Position numbers and translations under genes: made by a program | In this document: one piece after another, positions 8,617 to 17,190 of the stretch | How positions within the stretch are numbered: position 1 is the first letter of the stretch | Layout of the letters: each line of letters begins with the position of its first letter | Notes under the pieces: model-generated | What the model was told of the DNA's origin: nothing | Seen by the model: the letters and a program-made list of their open reading frames with translations, nothing else | Databases searched by the model: none | Assembly: GCF_026153205.1 (NCBI RefSeq) | Contig: NZ_JAPFBW010000002.1 | Span: forward strand, 186,001 to 250,000 | Length of the DNA stretch: 64,000 bases | Source: Aquabacterium sp. A7-Y | GTDB lineage: Bacteria; Pseudomonadota; Gammaproteobacteria; Burkholderiales; Burkholderiaceae_C | Direction: 5' to 3'

Positions 8617-10017
8617 ATGAACAGCGCTTCCGTCGACATCACACTATCGCGCGAGGCGGCCCTGCGCCGCCTGTTCTGGCGCCTGCACTTCTGGGCCGGC
8701 CTGCTCGGAGCGCCCATCCTGCTGTTTGCCGCGGTGACCGGGCTGATCTACGTGGTCTCGCCACAGGTTGAGGCCGCGCTCTACGCGGAACTGGACCGAG
8801 TGGCGGTGAGGCAAGCGCGGCTGCCGCTGGACGCGCAGGTGGCCGCCGTCCAGGCCGCCCACCCGCACGCCGAGCTGCGCCACGTGGTGCCCGCCCACGG
8901 ACCCGCAGACAGCACGCAGGTTTATCTGCGCCCGCCGCACGCTGCACAGGCGATGCACGGCGACCACAGTGCAGCGCACGGAGCACGTCCCGCTGCGGGG
9001 AACAAGCCCACCCTCCAACACGACCACGGCCTGCCAACCGGCAGCATCGTCTATGTCGATCCGTACACCGGCCAAGTGCTGGGCCAGCTACAGGAGATGC
9101 AGCGTTTCAAGACTTGGGCCAAGAAGCTGCACTCGAGCGTCTTGCAGGGCGACGGCTGGCGTTGGCTGCTGGAGTTGGGCGCCAGTTGGATGCTGGTGCT
9201 GTTTGCGACCGGCTTGACCTTGTGGTGGCCGCGCGCGCAGTCGCAGGGCGGACCTGGTTGGCGCGCCTTGCTGCCACGCTGGGGGCGGGGGCGCCGCACC
9301 TGGCGCGACCTGCACGCCACGGTGGCGATTGCGCTGGGGCTGGTGCTCTCGGTGGTGCTGATCACCGGACTGACCTGGACCCGCTACAGCGGCGAGAACT
9401 TCCGCGTTGCGCAGGAGGCGCTGGGCCAGGCCACCCCGAAGCCGCCGCCGTCGTTGCGCTCGGCGCCGGCCGTCGGGCGGGAGCCGCTCGGCTGGCAGGC
9501 CGTCTACGACCTGGTTCGTGCGCAAGCCCCCGACGTGTCGATGCAGCTGACGCCACCCATCACGCCCGACGGCACCTGGCGTGTCGAGAACTTCGACCGC
9601 AGCCAACCCCGCGGTCGCTTCACGAGGGTGGTCGATGCCTACTCAGGACAGACCCTGTTCGCCAGCGGCTGGAACGAACTGCCGCTGCTGTCGCGTGCGA
9701 CTGCGGTGGGCATCCCCTTCCACCGCGGCGAGTTCGGCTTGTGGAACCAAGTGCTGCTCGCGCTGGCGGCGCTGGCGGCTCTTTTCTCCGTGGTCTCGGG
9801 GCTCGTGATGTGGTGGTCGCGGCGGCCACGCGGCACGGTGGCCGTGCCTCGGCTGGAGCTGGCCGACGTGCATCTGTCGCCCCGCTGGCTGTGGCCCGTC
9901 GCTGCCGCATTGGCCTGGGCGATGCCGGTGTTCGGATGGAGTTTGCTCGCGCTGCTGACGCTGGAGGGACTGCGCTTGCTCGTCCTCCGCGGCTCTGACC
10001 GCACGGTCCGATCCTAG
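8617..10017 (+). CDS. PepSY-associated transmembrane protein
   Basis: 466-aa inner-membrane protein. Start at ATG 8617, six bases after GAGGAG; the TGA of the receptor lies just upstream. Helices are seen at about residues 20-45 (FWAGLLGAPILLFAAVTGLIYVV), near 190, 245 and 380, and at the C-terminus. PepSY-type periplasmic segments sit between them, with IVYVDPYTGQVLGQLQ and VVDAYSGQTLFASG repeats. The first periplasmic loop has a His-rich stretch (HAAQAMHGDHSAAHGARP, plus QHDHG) that could bind metal. Proteins of this family often accompany siderophore or metal TonB receptors and some act as ferric reductases. Here it is the last gene of the DUF2946/TonB receptor operon. Confidence 0.85.
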   Translation: MNSASVDITLSREAALRRLFWRLHFWAGLLGAPILLFAAVTGLIYVVSPQVEAALYAELDRVAVRQARLPLDAQVAAVQAAHPHAELRHVVPAHGPADSTQVYLRPPHAAQAMHGDHSAAHGARPAAGNKPTLQHDHGLPTGSIVYVDPYTGQVLGQLQEMQRFKTWAKKLHSSVLQGDGWRWLLELGASWMLVLFATGLTLWWPRAQSQGGPGWRALLPRWGRGRRTWRDLHATVAIALGLVLSVVLITGLTWTRYSGENFRVAQEALGQATPKPPPSLRSAPAVGREPLGWQAVYDLVRAQAPDVSMQLTPPITPDGTWRVENFDRSQPRGRFTRVVDAYSGQTLFASGWNELPLLSRATAVGIPFHRGEFGLWNQVLLALAALAALFSVVSGLVMWWSRRPRGTVAVPRLELADVHLSPRWLWPVAAALAWAMPVFGWSLLALLTLEGLRLLVLRGSDRTVRS

Positions 10018-10104
10018 GCCTGGGAGCGTCAGAGGACAGAGGACGATCCATGTCCTCGTGGAATGCGCCGGTCATCCGGCAGTCCGACTGCTGGATGACC
10101 CGGG

Positions 10105-10325
10105 ACGAAGGTGCCCGCGCCGCATCCCGCGACGCGGGTTGAACGGGAAACAGGTGCGTCTGGCCATGCAAGGCAAAGCCTGTGCTGCCCCCGCAACGGT
10201 CAGCGGATCGGGATGGCTTCACGCCGGTGCCTCCAGGCACGGGCCGCTTGAACGCCGGCCAGGCAGCTGCCTTCACGGGGCGGTCTCCCTGCGCTAAGCG
10301 CTACGAGTCCAGCGAGCAGGCCAAG
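10105..10325 (+). promoter_or_regulatory. Cobalamin riboswitch
   Basis: Contains the conserved order GGTGCCCGC, TTGAACGGGAAACAGGTG, GCAAAGCCTGTGCTGCCCCCGCAACGG (the B12 box, shown here in pieces) and the closing GAGTCCAGCGAGCAGGCC. These are the core elements of the B12-sensing aptamer. Downstream, CCCCCTGAATCAGGGGG at 10338-10354 can form a short hairpin without a U-tract; it may belong to the expression platform. The switch lies about 140 bases before the TonB receptor gene and should repress it when cobalamin is plentiful. Confidence 0.93.
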
Positions 10326-10462
10326 CTGCGGCGCCGCCCCCCTGAATCAGGGGGCCGAACGAAGGCGCCGCATCCGATTTGGGGCCGCGACCGTAATCCT
10401 TCTCAGTCCCGCCGCTTCTAGGCTGCGGTGCTTTGCCACGACAACCTCGTTGGGGGGAACCC

Positions 10463-12517
10463 ATGCCGCTCGTGAACCGCTGTTTGCCACTCGCCGTGCC
10501 GCTTGTCATCGGCGCTGCACCGGCCTTTGCCCAGTCCACCGATGCGGTGTTGGCGCCTGTGACCGTCCGCGGCCACTACGACAACGCGGTGGGCAGCTCC
10601 GACGCGGCCTCGCAAGGCCGCATCCGCCAAGAGCTGCTCAAGAGCCGGCCGGCCCAGCGCCCAGGGGAAGTGCTGGAGTTCGTTCCCGGGGTCATCGTCA
10701 CGCAGCACAGCGGCGACGGCAAAGCCAATCAGTATTTCCTGCGCGGCTTCAACCTCGACCACGGCACCGACTTCGCGACGTGGGTGGACGGCATGCCGGT
10801 CAACATGCCGAGCCATGGCCACGGGCAGGGCTACAGCGACCTCAATTTCATGCTGCCGGAGCTGGTGGAGCGCATCGACTATCGCAAGGGTCCGTATTTC
10901 GCCCGTTACGGCGACTTCGCCTCGGCGGGCTCGGCCGACATTCGCTATCGGCGCCGGCTGGATCAGCCCTTTGCTCAGCTCACCCTGGGCGAGCACCGGT
11001 ACCAGCGCCTGGTGACTGCGGGCTCGACGCTGCTCGGCAATGGCAGCATGCTGCTCGGCGCCATCGAGCTGGCCCGCAACGACGGGCCCTGGAGCTTGCC
11101 GGAGCGCCTGAAGAAGGTCAACGGTGTGCTCAGCCTGAGCGACGGCAGCACGGCGCGCGGCTGGTCCGCCACGGCCATGGCGTATGACGCCAGCTGGAAC
11201 TCGACCGACCAGGTGCCGCAGCGGGCCGTCGACCGCGGCCAGCTCGGGCGCTTCGATGCGGTCGACCGGTCGGACGGTGGCAACACCTCGCGCTACAGCC
11301 TCTCCGGGGAATGGCATGAGCAAAGCGGCCGCGGCGGGGTGCGCGCCTTCGCCTACCTGATGCGCTATCAGCTGCAGCTGTTTTCCAACTTCACCTACGC
11401 GCTGGAGCGCCCGGCATCAGGCGACCAGTTCGAGCAGCGCGACGGGCGCACCGTTGCGGGGTTCCAGGTGGCCCAGGACTGGGAGCACAGCTTCTTCAGC
11501 CTGCCGTCGCGCACCGAGGTGGGCCTGCAGTTGCGCCATGACCGCATCGACGTCGGCCTGTTCGACACCGAGGCGCGTCGTCGCTTTGCGACGACGCGCG
11601 AGGACGAGATGCGGCAAACCGGGGGCGGCCTGTATGCGGAGAACCACCTGGAGTGGACCCCCTGGCTGAGGACGGTGGCGGGTGTTCGAGTCGATCGCTA
11701 CCGTTTCGACGTCGACAGCTCGCTGGAGGCCAACTCCGGGAAAACCTCCGCGACCCGTGTCTCGCCCAAGCTGTCCGCGATCTTCGGCCCGTGGGCCAAG
11801 ACCGAGCTGTTCGTCAACACCGGCCGCGGTTTTCACAGCAACGATGCACGTGGCACGACCGCCGAGGTGGACCCGCGCAGCGGCGAGGCGGCCGACCGTG
11901 TGCCGGGTCTGGTGGCGAGCGCGGGTTGGGAGATCGGCGCCCGAACCCAAGCGGTCCCCGGCTTGCAGAGCTCCATCGCCTTCTGGAGACTCGACAGCGA
12001 CTCGGAGCTGGTCTACGTGGGCGATGCCGGCACGACCGAAGCGAACCGGCCCAGCCGGCGCAGCGGTATCGAATGGAACAACCGCTGGATGCCGCGGGAG
12101 TGGCTGCTGCTCGACGCGGATCTCGCCTGGACCCGGGCGCGTTTCCGGGGCGACGATCCTGCCGGTGACCACATCCCCGGTGCCGTGGAACGGGTGGCTT
12201 CGCTCGCGGTCACCGTCAAAGACCTCGGCCCTTGGTCGGCCAGCCTACAGTGGCGCTACCTGGGGCCTCGCTCCTTGATCGAGGACAACACCGTGCGGGC
12301 GCCTTCAACCCTGCTGACCAACCTGCGGGTGGCGCGGCAGTTCGGACAGGACACCGAAGTGACGCTGGACGTTTTCAACCTGCTCGACCGCAAGGCGAAC
12401 GACATCGAGTACTTCTACGAATCCCGGCTGCCGGGGGAGGCAGCGGCGGTTGAGGACAAGCACTTCCATCCGGCGGAGCCGCGCAGCGTTCGGGTGACCT
12501 TGCGCAAGCAGTTCTGA
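10463..12517 (+). CDS. TonB-dependent receptor under cobalamin riboswitch control
   Basis: 684-aa outer-membrane receptor. Start at ATG 10463 after GGGGGGAA; the signal peptide ends near APAFAQ. A TonB-box-like LAPVTVRG precedes a plug with RPGEVLEFVPGVIVTQHSGDG, YFLRGFNLDHGTDFATWVDG and the His-rich NMPSHGHGQGY. The barrel ends in a terminal RVTLRKQF strand. The B12 riboswitch upstream makes cobalamin, another corrinoid, or a B12-linked metal such as cobalt the probable cargo. It differs from textbook BtuB in length and plug sequence, so I give no symbol. No BtuCDF genes accompany it. It ends 44 bases before the symE remnant. Confidence 0.88.
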   Translation: MPLVNRCLPLAVPLVIGAAPAFAQSTDAVLAPVTVRGHYDNAVGSSDAASQGRIRQELLKSRPAQRPGEVLEFVPGVIVTQHSGDGKANQYFLRGFNLDHGTDFATWVDGMPVNMPSHGHGQGYSDLNFMLPELVERIDYRKGPYFARYGDFASAGSADIRYRRRLDQPFAQLTLGEHRYQRLVTAGSTLLGNGSMLLGAIELARNDGPWSLPERLKKVNGVLSLSDGSTARGWSATAMAYDASWNSTDQVPQRAVDRGQLGRFDAVDRSDGGNTSRYSLSGEWHEQSGRGGVRAFAYLMRYQLQLFSNFTYALERPASGDQFEQRDGRTVAGFQVAQDWEHSFFSLPSRTEVGLQLRHDRIDVGLFDTEARRRFATTREDEMRQTGGGLYAENHLEWTPWLRTVAGVRVDRYRFDVDSSLEANSGKTSATRVSPKLSAIFGPWAKTELFVNTGRGFHSNDARGTTAEVDPRSGEAADRVPGLVASAGWEIGARTQAVPGLQSSIAFWRLDSDSELVYVGDAGTTEANRPSRRSGIEWNNRWMPREWLLLDADLAWTRARFRGDDPAGDHIPGAVERVASLAVTVKDLGPWSASLQWRYLGPRSLIEDNTVRAPSTLLTNLRVARQFGQDTEVTLDVFNLLDRKANDIEYFYESRLPGEAAAVEDKHFHPAEPRSVRVTLRKQF

Positions 12518-12561
12518 CTTGTCGCGCTGGAGCCAGGCCCCCATTGGCGCACCGTCGCCTT

Positions 12562-12771
12562 TCAGGCCAGCGTCAGGACCAAGCACCCGACCATGATCCG
12601 CACTCTGACTTTCATCTGAGGATCGCAGCCGGCCGCCTTCGACTTCCCCCGCAAACGAATCCAGGTTTCGACAACGAGCCGTCGAGGGCCTGGTCCGGCT
12701 CTCTCATGAGTTCTGAACGTCGACGAGACGGTGGTGAACCATTCGTACCGCGTCAGCGATGTTGTGGGCGA
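12562..12771 (-). pseudogene. symE-like toxin remnant (left copy)
   Basis: A 70-codon frame aligned codon by codon with the intact symE-like gene at 38650-38871: same order, with long identical runs such as AAGCDPQMKVRVR and FRTHERAGP. The start codon is TCG where the other copy has TTG, four codons are missing, and the signature GKWL of the SymE/AbrB core is now GKSKA. I read it as decayed. It lies 76 bases from the left end of the biosynthetic cluster and in the same orientation as the right-hand copy, so the two form direct repeats about 26 kb apart. Confidence 0.75.
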
Positions 12772-12846
12772 CGTTTCGCCGGGCCTCCTGCTTCATCAAA
12801 CGAAAACGTTGCTCGCAATCCGGGAGGCGCCCATATCAGACCTTCC

Positions 12847-13953
12847 CTAAGAGGCAATTGTGTTAGACGATCTTTCCCATCTGCGCAGCGGCTTCAAGGC
12901 CATGATGTCGTTGGCCTCACACCAGTGCTCCACGATTCTCGGCAAGGCCAGGCGCCAATCGGGAGATTGCACGACCGTGTGGCCCGCCTCGGGTCGGAAC
13001 ACGTCGGTCACGCTGAAATAGGGGGTGTACACGTCGAGGTACTCCATGATTCTTTTCTGTATCGCCGAGGCTTGCTGTTCGAACCAAGGCTTGTAAAGCC
13101 GGCGATAGGTGTCGTAAGGAACTACGGCTGGCATGTCGATCGCAGAGGCGCCTCGCTGGCGGCGGAACGCGTTGAGCCCTTGGAACGAAACGTTCATCAC
13201 GTCTTCGACCTTTGGAGACATAGCGCCGCTGATCGCCCATACGATTTGGCCTGCAGGCTCTGGCCGGCGGCCAAAGGCCAGTTGCACTGCCTTGACGACC
13301 GTGTCCAACGTCACGATGTCCACGTAGGCTTGGCGATTGCCGGCCACGATCGGCAACAGCCCCTGGGAGGCGAAGCGCAGCACCGTGTACAAGCCGTTGA
13401 AGCGGCCAATCTGTCCAGTGCGAGAGTCGCCCACGATCAGACTGGGCCGTACGATCACTGAAGGCAGCGACCGTGCCAGTACCTCACGTTCGCCCATGCT
13501 CTTCGAGAATTCGTACGAGTTGTTGAAGACACGGCCTTCGTGCTCGAAGAACCCTGGCGCGCCTTTCAGGTGAGACGGCGCTTCGACATAAGCTGTTGAG
13601 ACGTAGCAAAAGTGTTCGAGCTTGTGGCAGTTGTGGCTCGCCCAGTCTGCCAGCCGGGCGCAAACCCTGGTGTTCATGTTCAGCGCCTCAACTGCGCTGA
13701 CATTCCAGCGCACGTCCGCCGCCATGTGCAGCACGCCGGTAAGCGTCTGGGCCAGGCGCCGCGGCAAGAGCTCCGTCCATCCGTCGGCCATGAGGTCGCA
13801 CCGCAGCTCCTCGACACGCGGGTGTGCCGCACCCTGGCCGGGGCGGCGGGTCAGGATGGTGAAGCGAGTGTCGGGCAGGGTCTCCAGCAGCCTCACCATC
13901 ACGCCCGTGCCCAAGGCGCCTGTAGCGCCGGTAACGAGGATATGGCCGCTCAT
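12847..13953 (-). CDS. NAD(P)-dependent reductase/epimerase, acyl-reductase-like SDR
   Basis: 368-aa extended short-chain dehydrogenase. The nucleotide-binding loop is GATGALG (about residues 9-15), the active-site pair is in YEFSKS, and SVIVRPSLIVGDSRTGQIGRFNGLY follows. The overall pattern, with LHMAADVRWNVSAVEALNMNT, resembles the NAD_binding_4 branch that includes fatty acyl-CoA reductases and thioester reductase domains, so reduction of an activated acyl group to aldehyde or alcohol is a reasonable guess. Its ATG overlaps the TGA of the nucleotidyltransferase gene. It is the last gene of the leftward operon that starts at 21025. A sugar-nucleotide substrate is the main alternative. Confidence 0.75.
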   Translation of the reverse strand: MSGHILVTGATGALGTGVMVRLLETLPDTRFTILTRRPGQGAAHPRVEELRCDLMADGWTELLPRRLAQTLTGVLHMAADVRWNVSAVEALNMNTRVCARLADWASHNCHKLEHFCYVSTAYVEAPSHLKGAPGFFEHEGRVFNNSYEFSKSMGEREVLARSLPSVIVRPSLIVGDSRTGQIGRFNGLYTVLRFASQGLLPIVAGNRQAYVDIVTLDTVVKAVQLAFGRRPEPAGQIVWAISGAMSPKVEDVMNVSFQGLNAFRRQRGASAIDMPAVVPYDTYRRLYKPWFEQQASAIQKRIMEYLDVYTPYFSVTDVFRPEAGHTVVQSPDWRLALPRIVEHWCEANDIMALKPLRRWERSSNTIAS

Positions 13954-14966
13954 TCCGGATTCCTCGCCGACATCACGAGCCCTGGCCAGGTCAAGCCATC
14001 CTTGAACAGTGAGGCGACGAGATGCTCTTCACGATCGGCGCCTTGCAGGTTGCCGATCACACCGCCGGGCTGCCACGACTCGGCAGCGTGGCGCCGGGGG
14101 AACTCGTAGCCGGCCTTTCCCTGCCACAGCAAAACGCAGTCGGCGAACTTGCTTAGGCGGGCGCTAGGAGCCAGCCACCACGTCAATTCCAAGGGGCGGG
14201 ACAGCCAGGGCGTTATCGTGGCGGAGCAAGCCACTGCGTCGTCGAGTTGGGCACAGCGCTCGCGCACTTCATGCTCGCTCCCGCCCGGCAACATCAGGGC
14301 CAAGTGGTACAGCGCAAGCCCACGCTGGTCCTCCATCCGGCGCAGCTTCGCGCCAAGCCACTTCTTACCGAATAGAAGGCTCTGCTGCGTCGCCTGCGCG
14401 GAAAGGGCGGCGAACACCGATTCGGAGTACAGGTTGTTGGCGAGGCGGGGCGCCGCCGGCAGAACCTGGCGAGCGGCCGTCAGCAGACGCAGCGACTCAA
14501 GCCCCCACCATAAGCGAACGGACTCGGCAAAGGCGGGCGACTGCACGTGGTCGAACAGCGGCTTGATCTCCTCAGTGGTGTGCAGCACATGGGCGATGTT
14601 CAGCTTGGTCAACGACAGCAGTGCGCGGGTCAGCTTCTTCCAAAGGCGCAAGTCGCCCACCGCCTCGAGCATATGGGACTGAGTGAGATGGTCTTTGGCG
14701 CTCACCAGGTCCGGCAACATCCAGTATTCGCAGTCAATCTTCGCGTCGCCCCTGTAGATCATGATGGGCAGCTTCGAGAAGTGCCCATCGGCGATGATGC
14801 AAACGAGGTCGATGTCGCTGTGCTGGTTCCCGAAGCCCGCGGAAAGCGAGCCGGTCACGATGACGGCGCTGGCCTTTGGTGCCACGGACAACACTTCGCC
14901 AAGCAGATCCTCGTCGGTCAGGCCGTGCCGGTCCATCTCTGCCTGCAGGCTGGCGCTCTTGCTCAT
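13950..14966 (-). CDS. Nucleotidyltransferase-domain protein
   Basis: 338 aa; start at ATG 14966, which overlaps the upstream TGA. Residues 30-60 carry the minimal nucleotidyltransferase signature GS(x10)DxD as VTGSLSAGFGNQHSDIDLV (G39, S40, D51, D53), followed by a strand with IMIYRGDAKIDCEYW. The C-terminal 240 residues are helical and unrecognised. Such proteins transfer an NMP from an NTP to a small molecule or protein; antibiotic adenylyltransferases have this architecture. In a cluster full of sugar and amino-acid enzymes it could tailor or inactivate the product. The substrate is unknown. Confidence 0.7.
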   Translation of the reverse strand: MSKSASLQAEMDRHGLTDEDLLGEVLSVAPKASAVIVTGSLSAGFGNQHSDIDLVCIIADGHFSKLPIMIYRGDAKIDCEYWMLPDLVSAKDHLTQSHMLEAVGDLRLWKKLTRALLSLTKLNIAHVLHTTEEIKPLFDHVQSPAFAESVRLWWGLESLRLLTAARQVLPAAPRLANNLYSESVFAALSAQATQQSLLFGKKWLGAKLRRMEDQRGLALYHLALMLPGGSEHEVRERCAQLDDAVACSATITPWLSRPLELTWWLAPSARLSKFADCVLLWQGKAGYEFPRRHAAESWQPGGVIGNLQGADREEHLVASLFKDGLTWPGLVMSARNPE

Positions 14967-15490
14967 TCGCTTTCCTTCGTCGCCCAATCGGGTGGCACGG
15001 CAGACGGCAGGCCCAGCGACTGCGCGAACTGATCCCCTTCGCGGAACAGGCGCAGCAGCATGGACGTGCCCCTCGCAGAGCGTAGCTCCGGGATCTCGTG
15101 GCTGTAGCCGAGCATGGATTCGGTCTCCCGAACGTATTGATCCAGCAGCGAGAAGGCGGCCTCGACACTGTCCGCCGTCGGCGAAGCGGCGGCGCGATTG
15201 ACGGCTGCGTATAGCGCTTCGAGCCCCGGCTCGCCCGTGGGGTCGTAGGCGCAGAGAAGTCCAGAGAAACCGTCGCCTACATCCGGAACGATGTCGCTGC
15301 GCTGCGGCATCTTGCGAATCGAGATGGCTAGAAGCGTCGCTTCTCTCAGCGCGTAGGCGGCTACGTCCCACTGCAGCGCCTTGGCCGCACCGACGAGGTC
15401 ATCGACCGCTGCCTGCAGGTGATACAGGTACCGGAAGGTCCCATGGCAGCGCCAGATGGCCCAGTCGGAAACGTCGTCGATCCGCTTCAT
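14963..15490 (-). CDS. Unknown protein (175 aa), cluster-encoded
   Basis: Not recognised. Start at ATG 15490, overlapping the TGA of the SRPBCC gene; ends overlapping the next ATG. The protein is soluble and mainly helical, with many Asp/Glu, and no obvious metal or nucleotide motif: it opens MKRIDDVSDWAIWRCHGTFRYLYH and continues with LREATLLAISIRKMPQRSDI. Tight coupling on both sides means it is made with the SRPBCC protein and the nucleotidyltransferase, and may be a partner of the latter. Minimal nucleotidyltransferases are sometimes paired with a helical partner, but I see no HEPN-type motif here. Confidence 0.6.
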   Translation of the reverse strand: MKRIDDVSDWAIWRCHGTFRYLYHLQAAVDDLVGAAKALQWDVAAYALREATLLAISIRKMPQRSDIVPDVGDGFSGLLCAYDPTGEPGLEALYAAVNRAAASPTADSVEAAFSLLDQYVRETESMLGYSHEIPELRSARGTSMLLRLFREGDQFAQSLGLPSAVPPDWATKESE

Positions 15491-15933
15491 GTGAGGTCGG
15501 CCACGCTGCGCGTGTGGAACGAACGCAACATGGTGATGGCGTTCTCGCGCAGCGCCTTTTCGGCAACCGGATTGAGCATGTCCCGCAGCATCGGGATACC
15601 GATCTCGAAGTCGACCTGCAGTTCGACCTCCGTCGCCTCGGGGGACGCTGCCTTCAAATCCCAATGTCCCTCGAACTTTTCCAGGTCGCCTTCGATCTGC
15701 ACGAACTCAATGCGGTGCTCCTCCGGGCGACAGATCTCGCGCTCGGACCAGCGCAGCAGGCTGCCCTTGAGTTCAATCTCCCATTCAGCATCGGTGACGT
15801 CGCCCGTTCGGGACAGCACCTTGACCTCGCGCACGGGCTTCATGAACCTCGGGTAGTCCTCGATGTTTTTCACCAATTCCCAAACTTTGGCGATGGGCTC
15901 TTCAATTCGTTCTTTGACGACGATCAGGGGCAT
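15487..15933 (-). CDS. SRPBCC (START-like) family protein
   Basis: 148 aa, the normal length of a single-domain polyketide cyclase/COQ10-like hydrophobic-pocket protein. The pattern VKERIEEPIAKVWELVKNIEDYPRFMKPVREVKVL, then AEWEIELKG, VELQVDFEIGIP and a C-terminal amphipathic helix (EKALRENAITMLRSFHTR), is typical. Start at ATG 15933; GGGAG lies about 11 bases upstream and an in-frame upstream extension shows no family similarity. It may bind or cyclise a hydrophobic intermediate. It sits between the class III aminotransferase and an unknown protein in a tightly coupled operon. Confidence 0.8.
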   Translation of the reverse strand: MPLIVVKERIEEPIAKVWELVKNIEDYPRFMKPVREVKVLSRTGDVTDAEWEIELKGSLLRWSEREICRPEEHRIEFVQIEGDLEKFEGHWDLKAASPEATEVELQVDFEIGIPMLRDMLNPVAEKALRENAITMLRSFHTRSVADLT

Positions 15934-15947
15934 TTCAGACGACTCCC

Positions 15948-17186
15948 TCAAACCAAATCCAGTTGAACATATTGCGATGCGGCTTCCATCGCTTCGCATG
16001 AAAAGCCGATGTCGGCTTCGGTGGCGACCAGGGGTGGCGTGAAGCGGATCACCTCCGGGGTCGTGAGGCATGGGGTTAGGAGCAGGCGCTGCTCGGCGCA
16101 GCGCCTGATGAAATAGGCGGCCACCTCGCCTGAGCGGCAATGCAGGCCCAGCATGAGGCCCCGTCCGGTGACGTGTGAGAAAAGTGCCGGATGACGCTGA
16201 GCCAGCGCGGACAGTCCCTGATGCGCCAGCAGTCCCAGTGCCCTTGCCGTTTGCCATAGCTCGTTCTTCTGCAAGACGTCGATGGTGGCGATCAGGGCGG
16301 CGCATGCCAGCGGATTGCCGCCGAAGGTGGAGCTGTGCAGGATGGGGTCGCGGTCGTAGGGCATGAAGGCATCCGCCGTGGCGACAAGCGCTGAGATTGG
16401 CATGACGCCGCCACCCAGACCCTTGCCGGCCAGCAGGATGTCGGGACAGGCATCGTCCACGTCGAGCGAGGCCCAGCGCTCGCCCGAGCGTCCCAAGCCG
16501 CACTGGATCTCGTCATGGATCAGGATCGTGCCGGCTTGTGTACAAGCGGAGCGGACGGCGCGCCGAAACTCGGCACGCACCTCGTGGATACCGCCTTCAC
16601 CTTGAATCGGCTCCAAGATGACCGCGGCCGGCGCCTCGCGCAAGATCAACTCGCACAGCGGTTGAACATCGCTGCGACTGGCCCGGATCGAAGCGGACGG
16701 CTCTCCGATGAAGTTGCGCCGGAAGAGTTCGGCGTCGGTGACCGACAGCGCACCCATCGTCTTGCCGTGGTACGACTTCTCCAGGTACACGAGCTTGTGC
16801 CGCCCGGTGCGCGCCCTGGCCAGCTTGATCGCGGCTTCGACGGCCTCGGTGCCGGAGTTCAACAGCATCACCTTTGACAGCCCGTCTGGCGCGAGGCCGG
16901 CCAACCGGGCGCAGGCTTCGGCCTGCATGGGTGATGGCAGGGTGCGACTGGACAGCGGGAGGCGCTGTAGTTGCTGGCTGACTGCATCAATCACCGCGGG
17001 ATGCCGGTGCCCGAGCAAGAAGACCGAGAAGGAGCCGAAATCGAGGTAGCGCCGGCCGTCTGCCGACTCCACCCAGCAGCCCTGCGCGTACGCCTCGCAA
17101 TCGCGGATGCCGGCAATGCCGTAAAGCATGGCCCGGCCCTTGGATTGGTGGCGTCGGACCTGGTCAAGTGTCGTTTCGAAATCCAT
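15948..17186 (-). CDS. Class III aminotransferase
   Basis: 412-aa PLP enzyme of the ornithine/diaminobutyrate/omega-amino-acid transaminase family. Seen: GTEAVEAAIKLAR (phosphate loop), YHGKTMGALSVT, EPIQGEGGI, HDEIQCGLGRSG (D225 contacts the pyridine N) and the Schiff-base lysine K255 in AGKGLGGG. Length is normal. Start at ATG 17186, just after the TGA of the acyl-CoA dehydrogenase gene. It transfers an amino group to a terminal aldehyde or ketone. With asd in the same cluster, aspartate semialdehyde is one possible acceptor (giving diaminobutyrate); an aldehyde from the neighbouring reductase is another. Confidence 0.85.
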   Translation of the reverse strand: MDFETTLDQVRRHQSKGRAMLYGIAGIRDCEAYAQGCWVESADGRRYLDFGSFSVFLLGHRHPAVIDAVSQQLQRLPLSSRTLPSPMQAEACARLAGLAPDGLSKVMLLNSGTEAVEAAIKLARARTGRHKLVYLEKSYHGKTMGALSVTDAELFRRNFIGEPSASIRASRSDVQPLCELILREAPAAVILEPIQGEGGIHEVRAEFRRAVRSACTQAGTILIHDEIQCGLGRSGERWASLDVDDACPDILLAGKGLGGGVMPISALVATADAFMPYDRDPILHSSTFGGNPLACAALIATIDVLQKNELWQTARALGLLAHQGLSALAQRHPALFSHVTGRGLMLGLHCRSGEVAAYFIRRCAEQRLLLTPCLTTPEVIRFTPPLVATEADIGFSCEAMEAASQYVQLDLV

Positions 17187-17190
17187 ACCT

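Noticed and set aside
6135-8717. Long open frame on the minus strand opposite the TonB receptor gene
   Set aside because: GC-rich antisense shadow: no domain, no ribosome binding site, and the plus-strand receptor is unambiguous. The same holds for antisense frames opposite the second receptor, asd and the HEAT protein.
10338-10354. CCCCCTGAATCAGGGGG as a rho-independent terminator
   Set aside because: The stem is short and is not followed by a T-run; it is more likely part of the riboswitch expression platform.
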